NCBI GenBank assembly: GCA_006538405.1
Contig: BJKQ01000016.1
Location: 496,001 to 560,000, forward strand
Source: Hansfordia pulvinata
Taxonomy: Eukaryota > Ascomycota > Sordariomycetes > Xylariales
Length of the DNA: 64,000 nucleotides
Direction: 5' to 3'
Of this stretch, positions 25,201 to 36,161 are shown piece after piece. How positions within the stretch are numbered: position 1 is the stretch's first letter; every line of letters starts with the position of its first letter. The notes beneath the pieces were generated by a model. It did not search any database and was not told the DNA's origin. It was given only the letters and a program-made list of their open reading frames with translations. Both the position numbers and the translations under genes were made by a program.

Positions 25201-27644
25201 GTGAAGATATTCGACTGCAGCATGAGCAGGATCGGGTCAAGCTGCGAGGGGCGACCCGACGAGGCGGATCATGACGAGACGGGGGCAGGCGGGAAGCGTG
25301 GAAAGCCCGGAGTCAGGGCCAAGCAGCAGCGGGGTCGCCGGAAGCAAATGCTCCTTGATCGGGTGGCTTCTTCTACCTGTGTGCCTCAGCCAGGGAAGAG
25401 CACAGCGGGCGAGGCTCGCGGTGATGATGCAGGGAGCTGGCCAAACTATAGTTGGCAGGTGTTGCGGTAGGCGCCCGGCCCAATCGCAGAGGCCACCAAC
25501 GGAGCAATAAGCAAACGTAGACTGCCGCACGCAGCGAGAACGGACGAGCACGGTGCACTGAGCGGCGGGGCGAGCCGAGCAAGCAAGGAAGCATCAAGTA
25601 CGAATAAGTGCTGGTACCAGGCTTTGGGGAAGAGGTTGCGTATGCGCGGCGAGTTCCGCGACCCCTGGAGCATGAGGTGACCGGGTCGAGTGGATACAGT
25701 GGCTGTCTGGGATCCAGAGTAATGGATTGGAGATGGATGGGTTGATGGAGGGGTCTCGAGGCTGACCGCGACGGCCTCGAGGTCGGCGACGACTCGGGCC
25801 AAAGCACCCAAGGCTTGTCCCAAGCCGATTCACTAGACTGCAACAGAGGTGGGCTGGAACTTGTAATCAACGAGTAAAGTAAAGGTGATAATACCCGAAC
25901 CCGCCGACAGCAGGTGCCCGTGTGTGGGAACCCGGTTCATCTGAGAGCAGTGCCGGGCTACCGTCTCTGCCCGCCAGCTTGCATCCTATTCGATGTATCG
26001 ACCAGAACAACCTCGGAGATACATACAGGGAGGTGTATGGGTAGGTCCGGTAAGGTATAGCTTGGGACCTCATGGGATATCGTGATGTACCTACATGTAG
26101 CCTCTTGGTGAAATCACTCCATGTACCGAAGAGCAGCTGGAGGATGAGGCAGTTGCAGCCTCGGCCTGGGCGAATTGCGGACGACGGCTTGCACGGCCGG
26201 ACCTAAACCTTCTTAATGTACCTATGTTTTCTGGGCTCATGAGCTACCTGTACGTCGGGTGCGGCTGCTGTCCATACCTACTCGTACGAGTACATCGGGG
26301 CTGGTGGAGATCCGATCCAACATTGGATGATGGTTCGGGTCAAGCTCATCCGCCGTTCCTGTAGAGCATCATTCCCTCTGACGAGCCCCTTTCTAAGAGT
26401 AATACCCGCCTATATCAGATACTGGGCACATCGTCGAGGCTGATATGTTAGGTGATGATTGGACTGGACAATGAAGCGATTTGTGTCACCATGTGCAATG
26501 CTACTCGAAAGCAGACGCGACGACTCCATGTGCCAATAATTATCGCATTCGGCAACATTATCTCTGAGAATCATCTAGCGCACAAGCAACCAAAACACCT
26601 CACGAGACTGATACCCGTCATCTGATACGTCGCAGCGCGCGATGGAGGCTCTAACTCATCCTGTAAAATAGATTCAACCATCTCACTGGCGCGCAACTGT
26701 TTATTCGTGGGTAGACATAAACTCACATTTGGCTGAATGGTCCTATCGTCAGGCAAAGCGACGTACGTACTGCAACTGTCTCTTCACAGTCCTTGCAATA
26801 CTTGCCGTCGCAATTTCTGGATTCATGTCTGTCGTTGTCGGACGGCTACCGTTGCGCGGATCGTCACGGGCGGAGGTAGTTATGAGTAGAGAGCGGCGGG
26901 CAGAAAGCACCCAAGAGGTGCATACCCGTGATACCTACGCGTACTAATATCCGTACCCAGTCCGAATTCGAATTCAAGCCCTCAAAGGCGCCTCACGAAC
27001 GTTGAACTTTTATCGTAAGCCACTTGCATCTTTCAACCAGGCCACACCCCTCCCTCTAAGCATACCGATATCAGATACCCATGGGTGGCTCACCCTACAT
27101 GTAGGATATTTGTACTTTCAAGGTTTACGAGGCAACCTCGTACGAGTGGATGGATCTAACAAGTCACTGCCGTGAAGTACATGACGAGTACAGAAGTCCG
27201 GTATCGAAGTGGAGTCAGCGACTCGGGAGGCGTGAACTTCAAGCTACAAGTACCTTTCCGGCTTTTCGGGATACTTGCAAGTACACGATAGCTAGCTCGC
27301 TCCCAACACGTGGTGCTTTTTCTCATTTCGCGACGCGCAGAGCTTCACGGAGTACCTGTCAGTACTTGGCGCCCGGAAACCAGCAGGCAGACCTCAAACT
27401 GACGTGGCTGCTGGTCAAGGCACTACGGGCAGCTACGAGTTCTCGTACCTGGCCGAGCGCCAGCTGGGCAAATCGTCACCACTGCTCTGACTACCACGCC
27501 TGAACCCTCACTCACCCTCTCCATCGCAAGCAACACCGCGATCCCCTCCACCATCAACGTTGCCCCCAGCCCATCTTCTGAACTCATCTCCATTTGGCTG
27601 GTCCATCCCCCTCCCCAGTTTCTGCGTTGTATCCCATCTCCAAG
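25201..27644. other. Intergenic tract between divergently oriented regulator and Rpn2 genes
   Basis: Shared upstream region of the minus-strand regulator and plus-strand Rpn2. No gene is supported. It contains the 14-bp palindrome TACTCGTACGAGTA (26279-26292), related motifs near 27140, 27184 and 27435, and a C/T-rich leader just before the Rpn2 start. Confidence 0.55.
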
Positions 27645-30600
27645 ATGCCTGGTCTCGTCACTGCGACGGGCGTCCTGGCCTTCTTGGCCGACGAGGAGCC
27701 CGAGCTCAAGGTCTTCGCTCTGCAGACCCTCAACGATGACCTCGACACTGTTTGGACCGAAGTAGCTGGGTCGTTGGGCCAGATTGAGGCCCTCTACGAA
27801 GACGAGTCCTTCCCCGAGCGCAAGCTGGCTGCTCTCGTCCTCGCAAAGGTCTACTACCATCTTCAGGCCTACGACGAGAGCATGTTCTTCGCCCTTGCTG
27901 CTGGGCCCCTCTTCAAGCTCGACAACCCCTCGGAGTTCGAGGACACCATCATCTCTCGCTGCGTCGACCACTACATTGACTCGAAGAACGACCACGCGGC
28001 CTCTCAGAAGCAGAAGGCTCCTGTTCCCGACGCCGCACTCGACAACTCCATCCCCGCCCTTGCCACCGCTTTCGCCGCAGGTACCACTGACGCCAACGCC
28101 TCGGCCCTGACCTCTCCCACCACGCCCTTTTCGCAGTCCACGCTGCCGTCCAAGTCTCTGCTCTCCCGAGCCTCCACCGACAACGTCATAATTGACCCCT
28201 CTTTCGAGCCTCATCACAAAACCCACCGCTCTTCTTCCATAGCCCTGTCGTCCAAGGATCTCGACACCCGCCGTGCTGTCGATGCTGTCATCGAACGTCT
28301 TTACGAGAATTGTCTGCGGGGTGGCCGCTACAAGCAGGTGGTTGGCATCGCCGTCGAGGCCAAGCGCCTTGACGTCGTCAGCAAAGTCATCCGCCGTGCT
28401 GACGAGGACCATAAGCGCAGTAAAGCGCCAGCTTCCAAGTCTTCTTCCAAGTCGCCTGCCACCGACGATGACTCCTCAAACCCTGGCCCATCGGAAGAGC
28501 TAATGGACTATTGCCTGTCCATTTGTCTGGATGTCGTCCAAGAGCGGGCTTTCCGCAACGAAATTCTGCAGTTGATCCTTGACATTCTGACCAGCGGCAA
28601 TGCCAAGGACCCCGACTATTTCTCCATTGCCAAGTGTATTGTCTACTTGAACAAGGACGAACAAGCACGCACCGTCATCCGCCACCTTGTCGATGCCGAC
28701 ACCATCGAGGCCACCGCCATCGCTTATCAGTTCGCCTTCGACCTCTTCGACAACGGCACCCAAGAGTTTCTGGGTCGCGTTATGTCTGAACTGCCCAAGG
28801 GCGAATCCACCAAGTCCAGGGCTCAGGACCAGGACAGTGCCGAGGCCACTGAGAAGGATGCGCTGCTGGGTGACAAGGACGAGGAGGAGGACGACGAAGA
28901 GGACGAAGAAGACGAGGAGGAAGAGGCCGAAGCCAAGCAGGGCCCTGTCTACAAGAACATTCGCTCCATCCTCGACGGCACCAAGACCATCAAGCTCAAC
29001 CTCGAGTTCCTCTACCGCAACAATCACACTGACCTGAGCATCCTCAACAAGGTTCGCGACAGCCTCGAGGGCCGTAACTCCATCTTCCACACGGCCGTGA
29101 CCTTTTGCAACGCCTTCATGAACCAGGGCACCACCAATGACAAGTTCTTTCGAGACAACCTCGACTGGCTAGGCAAGGCTGTCAATTGGTCAAAGTTCAC
29201 TGCCACCGCCGCCCTCGGTGTTATCCACCGTGGTAACCTGTCTCAGTCCAGGAAGCTACTTGAGCCCTATCTGCCCCGCGGCACTGGCGGCATCAGCGGC
29301 GGCTCTCCCTACTCTCAGGGTGGCGCCTTGTACGCTTATGGCCTGATTCACGCCAACCACGGCGCGGGCGCTCTTGACTACCTGAAGACTCAGTTCACTG
29401 CCGCTGAGGAGGAAGTTATCCAGCACGGCGGTGCGTTGGGCCTGGGTCTTGCCGGGATGGCCAGTGGAAACGAAGAGATCTTTGATAACTTAAAGGGGGT
29501 TCTCTTCGCCGACTCGGCTTTGAACGGCGAGGCTGTTGGTCTTTCCATGGGTCTCATCATGCTGGGCACTGGCAACGTCAAGGCTCTGGAGGATATGGTC
29601 ACATACGCCCACGAGACCACCCACGAGAAGAGTGTTCGCGGTCTGGCTCTGGGCATGGCTCTAATTATGTATGGGCGCCAGGAGGGAGCTGATGTCATGA
29701 TTGAGGGTCTTCTCAACGACCCCGACCCGACGCTGCGGTACGGTGGAATCATGACGGTTGCCATGGCCTACTGCGGCACCGGCAGCAACAAGGCTATTCG
29801 CAAGCTTCTACACATTGCCGTTAGTGACGTCAATGACGACGTTCGCCGCATCGCCGTCATGAGCTTGGGCTTCATCCTCTTCCGCAAGCCTGGCAGCGTC
29901 CCTCGTATGGTCGAGCTTCTGTCCGAGTCGTACAACCCCCACGTGCGCTACGGTTCGGCGATGGCCCTGGGTATTTCCTGTGCCGGAACCGGTCTGGATG
30001 AGGCCATTGACCTGCTCGAGCCCATGATGAAGGACCCGACCGACTTTGTCCGCCAGGGTGCTCTGATTGCCCTGTCCATGATCATGATCCAGCAGAACGA
30101 GGTCATGAACCCCAAGGCAGCCTCCATCCGAAAGACGCTGAAGAAGGTCGTCGGCGACCGCCACGAGGATGCCATGACCAAATTTGGTGCGTCCCTGGCG
30201 CTCGGCATCATTGACGCGGGTGGCCGCAACTGCACCATCGGTCTGCAGACCCAGACGGGCAATCTTAACATGGCCGGCATTGTGGGTATGGCAGTTTTCA
30301 CCCAGTACTGGTATTGGTTCCCCTTCACCCACATGCTGTCGCTGGCCTTTAGCCCCACCTCCATCATTGCTCTGGACCACGACCTGGACATTCTTGACGT
30401 CAAATTCCACTGCGCCACCAAGCCCAGCCTCTTCGACTACCCGCCGGAGCAGGAAGTCAAGACAGAAGAGGGACCGACTCCAATTGCAACGGCTGTTCTC
30501 TCGACGACCGCTCAGGCTAAGAGACGTGCTCAGAAGAAGGAGAAGGCTGCAAGACGCGAAAGCATGGATATTGACTCGACGACCACGCCCACCGTCTCCA

Positions 30601-31202
30601 AGACCGCCGGCGGCGGCGACAAGATGGACGTGGACGAGGAGAAGAAGGATAAGGCGAACGACGATAAGGACCGGAAAGAGAGCGAGAGTGGCGAGAAGGA
30701 GTCGTCGGTCGCGCCATCTGACGGCAAGAAGAAGGCAGAGCGTGAGAAGCCAGGTTATGAGATTGAGAACATGAGCCGAGTCCTGCCAGGGCAGCTGAAG
30801 TATATCAGCCTTCCCAAGGGCCGGTACTGGCCCGTCAAACTTGTGCGCTCGGGTCCCCTGCCCAGCGGCGGGCCGATTCTTCTGCACGACATGCAGCCAG
30901 AGAAGGAGAAATCTCTGATTGAGGAGAAGCTCAAGAAGGTGGCGACAGAGAAGGCGCCTGTTGCAGGTGGCAGCGGCGCAAACCGGCACGCGCGGGACGA
31001 GGCGGCGGCGTGGACCAGCCAGCTGAACCGACTCACAGCCATGAGCGAGGCTCACCGCGGAGGTTCGGCAGGAGGCGCGGCTGCGGCGGCAGGCGTTTTG
31101 ACGGCAGTGGACGAGGATGGTGAGGGTGACGAGGAAGCTCAGCCTCCTCGTGACTTTGACTACTTCACAGAGGGTGACGACGATGAGGACGACGAAGAAT
31201 AG
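27645..31202 (+). CDS. rpn2: 26S proteasome regulatory subunit Rpn2 (PSMD1)
   Basis: One uninterrupted exon encodes 1185 residues, starting at ATG 27645 (MPGLVTATGVLAFLADEEP); the open frame extends further upstream but without a better ATG. The N-terminal alpha-helical rod is typical of Rpn2. An acidic stretch (about 411-430, EEEDDEEDEEDEEEE) precedes the toroid of proteasome/cyclosome repeats (about 480-840), with hallmark pieces such as GGALGLGLAGMASGNEE, GLALGMALIMYGRQEGAD and VRYGSAMALGISCAGTG. A Lys/Glu-rich, probably disordered insert (about 965-1035) and a C-terminal tail follow. The last residues, PPRDFDYFTEGDDDEDDEE, keep the Pro-Pro-x-x-Phe-x-Tyr pattern by which Rpn2 docks the ubiquitin receptor Rpn13. 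Rpn2 is a scaffold of the 19S base and essential in yeasts. Length exceeds yeast Rpn2 (945) because of the inserts. Confidence 0.97.
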   Translation: MPGLVTATGVLAFLADEEPELKVFALQTLNDDLDTVWTEVAGSLGQIEALYEDESFPERKLAALVLAKVYYHLQAYDESMFFALAAGPLFKLDNPSEFEDTIISRCVDHYIDSKNDHAASQKQKAPVPDAALDNSIPALATAFAAGTTDANASALTSPTTPFSQSTLPSKSLLSRASTDNVIIDPSFEPHHKTHRSSSIALSSKDLDTRRAVDAVIERLYENCLRGGRYKQVVGIAVEAKRLDVVSKVIRRADEDHKRSKAPASKSSSKSPATDDDSSNPGPSEELMDYCLSICLDVVQERAFRNEILQLILDILTSGNAKDPDYFSIAKCIVYLNKDEQARTVIRHLVDADTIEATAIAYQFAFDLFDNGTQEFLGRVMSELPKGESTKSRAQDQDSAEATEKDALLGDKDEEEDDEEDEEDEEEEAEAKQGPVYKNIRSILDGTKTIKLNLEFLYRNNHTDLSILNKVRDSLEGRNSIFHTAVTFCNAFMNQGTTNDKFFRDNLDWLGKAVNWSKFTATAALGVIHRGNLSQSRKLLEPYLPRGTGGISGGSPYSQGGALYAYGLIHANHGAGALDYLKTQFTAAEEEVIQHGGALGLGLAGMASGNEEIFDNLKGVLFADSALNGEAVGLSMGLIMLGTGNVKALEDMVTYAHETTHEKSVRGLALGMALIMYGRQEGADVMIEGLLNDPDPTLRYGGIMTVAMAYCGTGSNKAIRKLLHIAVSDVNDDVRRIAVMSLGFILFRKPGSVPRMVELLSESYNPHVRYGSAMALGISCAGTGLDEAIDLLEPMMKDPTDFVRQGALIALSMIMIQQNEVMNPKAASIRKTLKKVVGDRHEDAMTKFGASLALGIIDAGGRNCTIGLQTQTGNLNMAGIVGMAVFTQYWYWFPFTHMLSLAFSPTSIIALDHDLDILDVKFHCATKPSLFDYPPEQEVKTEEGPTPIATAVLSTTAQAKRRAQKKEKAARRESMDIDSTTTPTVSKTAGGGDKMDVDEEKKDKANDDKDRKESESGEKESSVAPSDGKKKAEREKPGYEIENMSRVLPGQLKYISLPKGRYWPVKLVRSGPLPSGGPILLHDMQPEKEKSLIEEKLKKVATEKAPVAGGSGANRHARDEAAAWTSQLNRLTAMSEAHRGGSAGGAAAAAGVLTAVDEDGEGDEEAQPPRDFDYFTEGDDDEDDEE

Positions 31203-33926
31203 TCCATCTCCTCAGAAAGATGAGTCATGAATTCAAAGGAAGGATGCTTCAAGACCCATCGTCGGTTGATATGTTGTTTCGTAAAAAGGTTATGGCAAAC
31301 GTGAAGAACTGAAGTAGGTTCACTTAGGATAATTTGTTTGTGCCTATCAAACTTAGTGACCCGCGGCGGCCAGCTAAGCAATATGGATCGTAGTCACGCC
31401 CGGCGTAGCGGCAGGATTTTCAGGAAACAGAGGTCAAAGATTCTAGCTAGAAGGTGGTGCAAATCTCACACTGCGAGCCATTCCTGACGCTGCTGCATCA
31501 GCAAGCAGGCAATACACACACAGATACGTTTCAGCCACATCACACAATCATGGCCGGTTGGCCCAATGGTAAGGCGTCTGACTACGACGGCACACGAGCA
31601 ACGTGAGCTTATCAGCTATCAGGAGATTCTGGGTTCGAGCCCCAGGCTGGTCAACTATCTCTTTTGTCTCTCCTCTCGCTTTCAGCGATGGAATCATGTT
31701 TTTGCTTTTGCTAAGTACATTACTTCCGACGCTACTCGTACCGCACACATACAGGTATGTAAAGTTCCTGACGCCAACTTCGACGATTTCGCACTTACTT
31801 GGTCGCTCGAGAAGTAGGTGCGATCTAAAGAGGATGTTTATTCATGGTTTACTTGCCTCGGTGGGCGGGTCCCGCAGGTTGGTCGTGAAAAGCTGCTGTA
31901 TGCCGGTCCTGCTCGTGCAAAGACTCTTCTTGCACCAATGAGACGGGCGGGAATGGATTTCTAATCGAGCTAGCACCGGCACCATCGGCGTGCCTCTCTC
32001 CTGTTCCGGCACCCCGCGCTTGCACGGGTACTCGTACTCTTGAATAGAATGGCCCCGACCTCTAGCCGACAGTTTGTCTTAGAAAAGATGGCGCTCCTCG
32101 TGGGGTTGTCGTGTCGTGCGAGTGCGTACTCGTAGACGGGGTAATCGGGTAGCGTAGTAGGCTGGACAGGCTGAGCACGCCATTTCTGGAGCAATCGTCG
32201 AAATCGAGCCTGAGTGGAGCTAGAACGGGTCAGCAGCGATGACACCATAACGGCAGCGCCGACGAGGGGAGCGCTGCCGTGGGAAAGTGGAGGAGTGCCG
32301 GGTGAGCAGCGGCTGGGCCAGACCGAGAGCCGGCGGCGGTGGTGTTTTCCAGGCGGTGCAGAGCAAGTAGCCGGACGGTGCGGCTGCCGGTGGGCGCGGG
32401 TAGAGGGGATCCGTCGTGCTCCGTATGGGAGGAGCCGTGCTGGTGGCGGGATCCATGATTCTAGGCCGCCGACCTAAGGATGTGAATTGGGACAGCGCTG
32501 TCACTAAGGATGTAGGTAGTACCTACCTAGGGGGTGGTCCCTGATATTGTTATTAATAATACATATACTGTTCATCTGTAACACTTCCATCCATTCTGAG
32601 TTACTCGTGAGGAGGTGCTCTGGAGGGCCGACACCCGAGCCCGCCGCCTTGGGGCCGTCGGAGTCGAGTCCAGCAAGGCTGGCGGGCGGGCGGGCGGCGG
32701 CGGCGGGAGCAGTGATGCAAGGGCACGTAAGGGCAGGCGCGACTGACATGATGCAGAGGGGCAGCCGCGGGTGGCCAATCATAGCGGCGGCGCAGCACGC
32801 AATAGTGGTGAGCCCGCCGAAAACAGCCTAGTGAGGGGTCGTGAAGCTGTGGAGGAGGGGCCGCCGCCGGCACGGGAGGAAAGCTGCTGACGAACGCGGC
32901 ACAGGTGGGCGAGGTTGAAGTCGAGGTCCAGTAGCTTGAATACCACCACAGGCCCTTCGGCGACATTCTACACGCCGCCCGTCGGCCGATTCAGGCGGAT
33001 ATAATATTCAACGTTCCAAGGTACCTCTACACATGTTGGTTAGGTTCCAGGGTTCCAGAACCGGGCCTTGACTCTTCCCTGTGCTGGAGCGTGGAAGCGA
33101 CACCCTGTGGGTTAGCACGCCCTGTGTTGTAAGGAAGCCGCGACGCGCATGTCGAAGCCCGAAGAAGCCCGGAGCAAAATGTCGAAGCTGCAAATGCAGA
33201 CAGCCCAAGCACATCCATGGATGGCTTTTCCCATCCGCATTGGGTACACGTATAACGAAGGTAGATGCTCTGCAGTACCTGCCTCCTTGCGTACTTCATC
33301 TCTAAAGGCGTTGAATATCCTCACAGGTAGGTACATTTATGTGTAGGTAGGTAGCAGGATATGCGCTCCGTCACAGTTGCCTTTCCATCTCGTGGTGTGC
33401 GGAGGTGACGAGCCGGGTGCCAGACAGTGCTGTGAGGTCGTGGCATCTGCCTTCAGTATACCGGATACAGGAAGGGGCCAGGCAACATTGGCAGGGACTG
33501 GCAACCGAATGGCGAGAATGGCGCAATCGATGTCATCCGCGACGGAAATGGAGCACCTCACGGCACGGGTGGACGGGGAGGTACCGTGCAGTCACCTTGT
33601 CGGCCTAGCATTGTGCTAGGTAGCTGCTCCAGCTCTGGCTGGCTCTCGCCATCCCACCCAGGCCGGGCCCCTCCTGTCGCGTTACCTTACATCCAGACAC
33701 CCATCATCTCACGCCAGCTCCCCAACTCGCCTTTGCGGCGCAGCCCAAAAGATTAAATACCTCTGCGTCGCCCTCTCCTTATTCTGCGGCCCTTCTCTCT
33801 TTTCTCTTCTCACTATTCCCAACCATCTGCTTCATTTGATACCCCGTCTACCCAGACACATCCATCGGCACCCCCTACCCCACCTACCACCTTCACACCA
33901 CCATTGCCAATACATACATCATCACA
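31203..33926. other. Intergenic tract containing one tRNA gene
   Basis: Apart from tRNA-Arg at 31552-31653 no gene is supported. GTAGGTAC-type motifs occur at 32510-32530 and 33327-33350, and TACTCGTA motifs near 31734, 32029 and 32126. From about 33640 to 33926 lies the promoter and pyrimidine-rich leader of the peroxiredoxin gene, with an AT-rich GATTAAATACC at 33751 that may serve as a TATA-like element. Confidence 0.5.
31552..31653 (+). tRNA. tRNA-Arg, anticodon ACG, with 30-nt intron
   Basis: The cloverleaf folds by hand. Acceptor strands are GGCCGGT (31552-31558) and GCTGGTC (31646-31652), with three G-U pairs. The D stem is GCC/GGC, the anticodon stem TCTGA/TCAGG, the anticodon loop CTACGA plus A38, the variable loop AGATT, the T stem CTGGG/CCCAG with loop TTCGAGC, and the discriminator A. 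A 30-nt intron (31588-31617) sits one base 3' of the anticodon, the canonical nuclear position, leaving a 72-nt mature tRNA. A34 would be edited to inosine to read CGU, CGC and CGA. The B box GGTTCGAGCCC is intact. Confidence 0.93.
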
Positions 33927-34775
33927 ATGGCCACCGAGCAGCGTGCACCGTAAGTTCCATGCCGCCCTTGCCTCTACCCTGCCTGGCTTGGCTTCCCTCT
34001 CATCCTCTCGTTCTCCCTCTGACATCCGTCTCCCAACAGCCTCCGTCTGGGCTCTGTCGCCCCCAACTTCCAGGCCGAGACCACCAACGGCAACATCGAC
34101 TTCCACGAGTTCATCGGCAACAACTGGGTCGTCCTTTTCTCTCACCCCGAGGACTACACCCCCGTCTGCACCACCGAGCTCGGCGCTTTCGCCAAGCTCG
34201 AGCCCGAGTTCTCCAAGCGCAACGTCAAGCTCATCGGCCTGTCTGCCAACACCATCGGCTCCCACGAAGGCTGGATCAAGGACATTGACGAGGTCACTGG
34301 CGGCAAGGTCACCTTCCCCATCATTGGCGACAAGGAGCGCAAGGTTGCCTACCTCTACGACATGTACGTCCCCGCCTCCTGCTGCTAGTCTGTCCTGCCC
34401 AGCCCAGCCCATCCTTGCTAACTCCGCTGTTCCAGGCTTGACCACCAGGACTTGACGAACGTCGACGAGAAGGGCATTGCCTTCACCATCCGCTCCGTCT
34501 TTATTGTCGACCCCAACAAGAAGATCCGCCTCATTCTCTCCTACCCCGCCTCGACCGGCCGCAACTCTGCCGAGGTTCTGCGCGTTGTTGACTCGCTCCA
34601 GGCCGGAGACAAGCACAGAATCACCACCCCCATCAACTGGGTCCCTGGTGACGACGTCATTGTCGCTCCCCCTGTCACCAACGAGCAGGCCAAGGAGCTT
34701 TTCCCTGAATTCCGCATTGTCAAGCCCTACCTGCGCTTCACTCCTCTGCCCAAGGACAAGGCGACTGTCGCGTGA
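33927..34775 (+). CDS. 1-Cys peroxiredoxin (Prx6/PRX1 type)
   Basis: Exons 33927-33949, 34040-34363 and 34436-34775 encode 228 residues. The first exon is only 23 bp (MATEQRA plus two bases); introns of 90 bp (GTAAGT...ACAG) and 72 bp (GTACGT...CTAAC...CAG) have consistent phases. The peroxidatic motif PVCTTE places the catalytic Cys at residue 51, and it is the only cysteine in the protein, which defines the 1-Cys class. His43-Pro-Glu-Asp-Tyr-Thr-Pro gives the usual active-site surroundings. The C-terminal domain (VSFxxDPNKKIR-like, then INWVPGDDVIVAPPV) is that of Prx6 proteins. It reduces hydrogen peroxide and organic hydroperoxides, with the thiol regenerated by glutathione or thioredoxin. 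No mitochondrial presequence is visible, so the cytosol is likely, unlike yeast Prx1. The strong leader and short introns fit a highly expressed stress gene. Confidence 0.95.
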
Positions 34776-36161
34776 ATCCCCGAGGACCAGGACCAGTCAC
34801 ATCTAAAAAGCAAATTATAATAATCTGCCACGTCCTCACCCATCGTTGCTGTTCGGCTCGATGAAACAAACCATTGTGTGGTATGCACAGCTGGCCAGCG
34901 CCACGAACGCTCAATTTGAGTGATCCCACCCGCTCGGTGGTCATGGTTCAGAGGATGTCGGCGCAAAAAATGTCCCACACAGGTGATGAATCTGCGAGGA
35001 AAAGCCACACATAATAACCATCCATAGCGAAAAGGTTGAATATATAAAAACAGTAAAATGAGTGTATTGATGCGTCTGGTTTCATAGTGCTCCACACGGT
35101 GGATTCGAGTCGCTATCCCAAATGTAGCAAATCCGTCAGGTTGGCGAATGGTTACGCCAGTGGGATGACATGCTGTGGGCGGTTTCCAGTGTGGCAAATA
35201 AGGTCAAACTTACATGTCAGGGGCTGCTCGACATGAAGTTGGATTCATTCCTCCAGGTTGTTCCGTCGAGGCCAGTTGATGTTGACGAATGCGTGACGGC
35301 TGCGTCAAGGTTGACGCCTCTATAGGCGCAAATTCACAAGGCTGCATCAGGCCAGCTCGTCGGAATATCGTATCGTAATCCATGTACCGAAAGCCAAGCC
35401 CAAATTCGGATCATCCAGTCGGTGTAGACCTCTCGAGGCTCTGAAAAGCTCACCTGGTTCCGGCTACTGTAGTCAGCCCTGAGCCAAGGCAAAATACCAG
35501 AGTCCCCTCTTTCTGTAGTCACGTGAAAAGAAGCCCTGTTGCTGCCACATAGTAGTGGCGAGCCCGTACGGGCCTAGCAAATCGGTCAGAGCCGCATTGA
35601 AATACTTACAGCCACCATTCAATCAAGTTCGGGTACGAGAAGCGTTGTCATGACGCGCCCTTCATTGCAGGGTAAGTTTTCAAAAAGCGAGCAAAATTCT
35701 GTGTCCAGACTCGCGAGACAGCTAGCAGTGACCAAGAGGACATGACCGAATGGCATAGTTCTAGCGGGCAACAAGGGAATTAGGTCTTCCAAGAAGAATT
35801 AGGTCTTCCAAGAAGAGACAATCCTTCTATTCTTTTTGACAGCGGCCGCATGTACTGCCGCTTTTGTTGCTCCATCCGTCCGGTTTCCTGTGTTGGCGAC
35901 TCCACGCCCTGCAATTATCTGGCAGCGGCCGTTGGCTTAGCGAAGTAAAGACCGGGAATGGCTGCTCTCGCAGTTCTATTGTGACCCGTGACACTCTCAA
36001 GACACCATTTCATGTCCACTATCCTTGAGCGGCGAGCAGTCGGACAGGGTGGATCTGGCATGTTGATAAATGGCCCCCCGATGCAACACATTGTAACGAG
36101 CCTCTAGTTACCAGGACAAGAGCTTACGCGTGACGTGGGAGACATCAGCTCGGCGCAACGT
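34776..36161. other. Intergenic region between convergent gene ends
   Basis: The tract contains the 3' ends of the peroxiredoxin gene (plus) and a zinc-cluster regulator (minus). A 19-bp unit GAATTAGGTCTTCCAAGAA is repeated twice in tandem at 35777-35814. It is less GC-rich than the other spacers, and no gene is seen. Confidence 0.55.
35777..35814. repeat. 19-bp perfect tandem duplication
   Basis: Two exact adjacent copies of GAATTAGGTCTTCCAAGAA. It is likely a recent replication-slippage duplication; no function is apparent. Confidence 0.9.

Noticed and set aside
27423..28412. 329-residue minus-strand ORF
   Set aside because: Antisense to Rpn2; Gly/Val-rich shadow.
29808..31055. 415-residue minus-strand ORF
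   Set aside because: Antisense to Rpn2; Leu-rich shadow of Lys/Glu codons.
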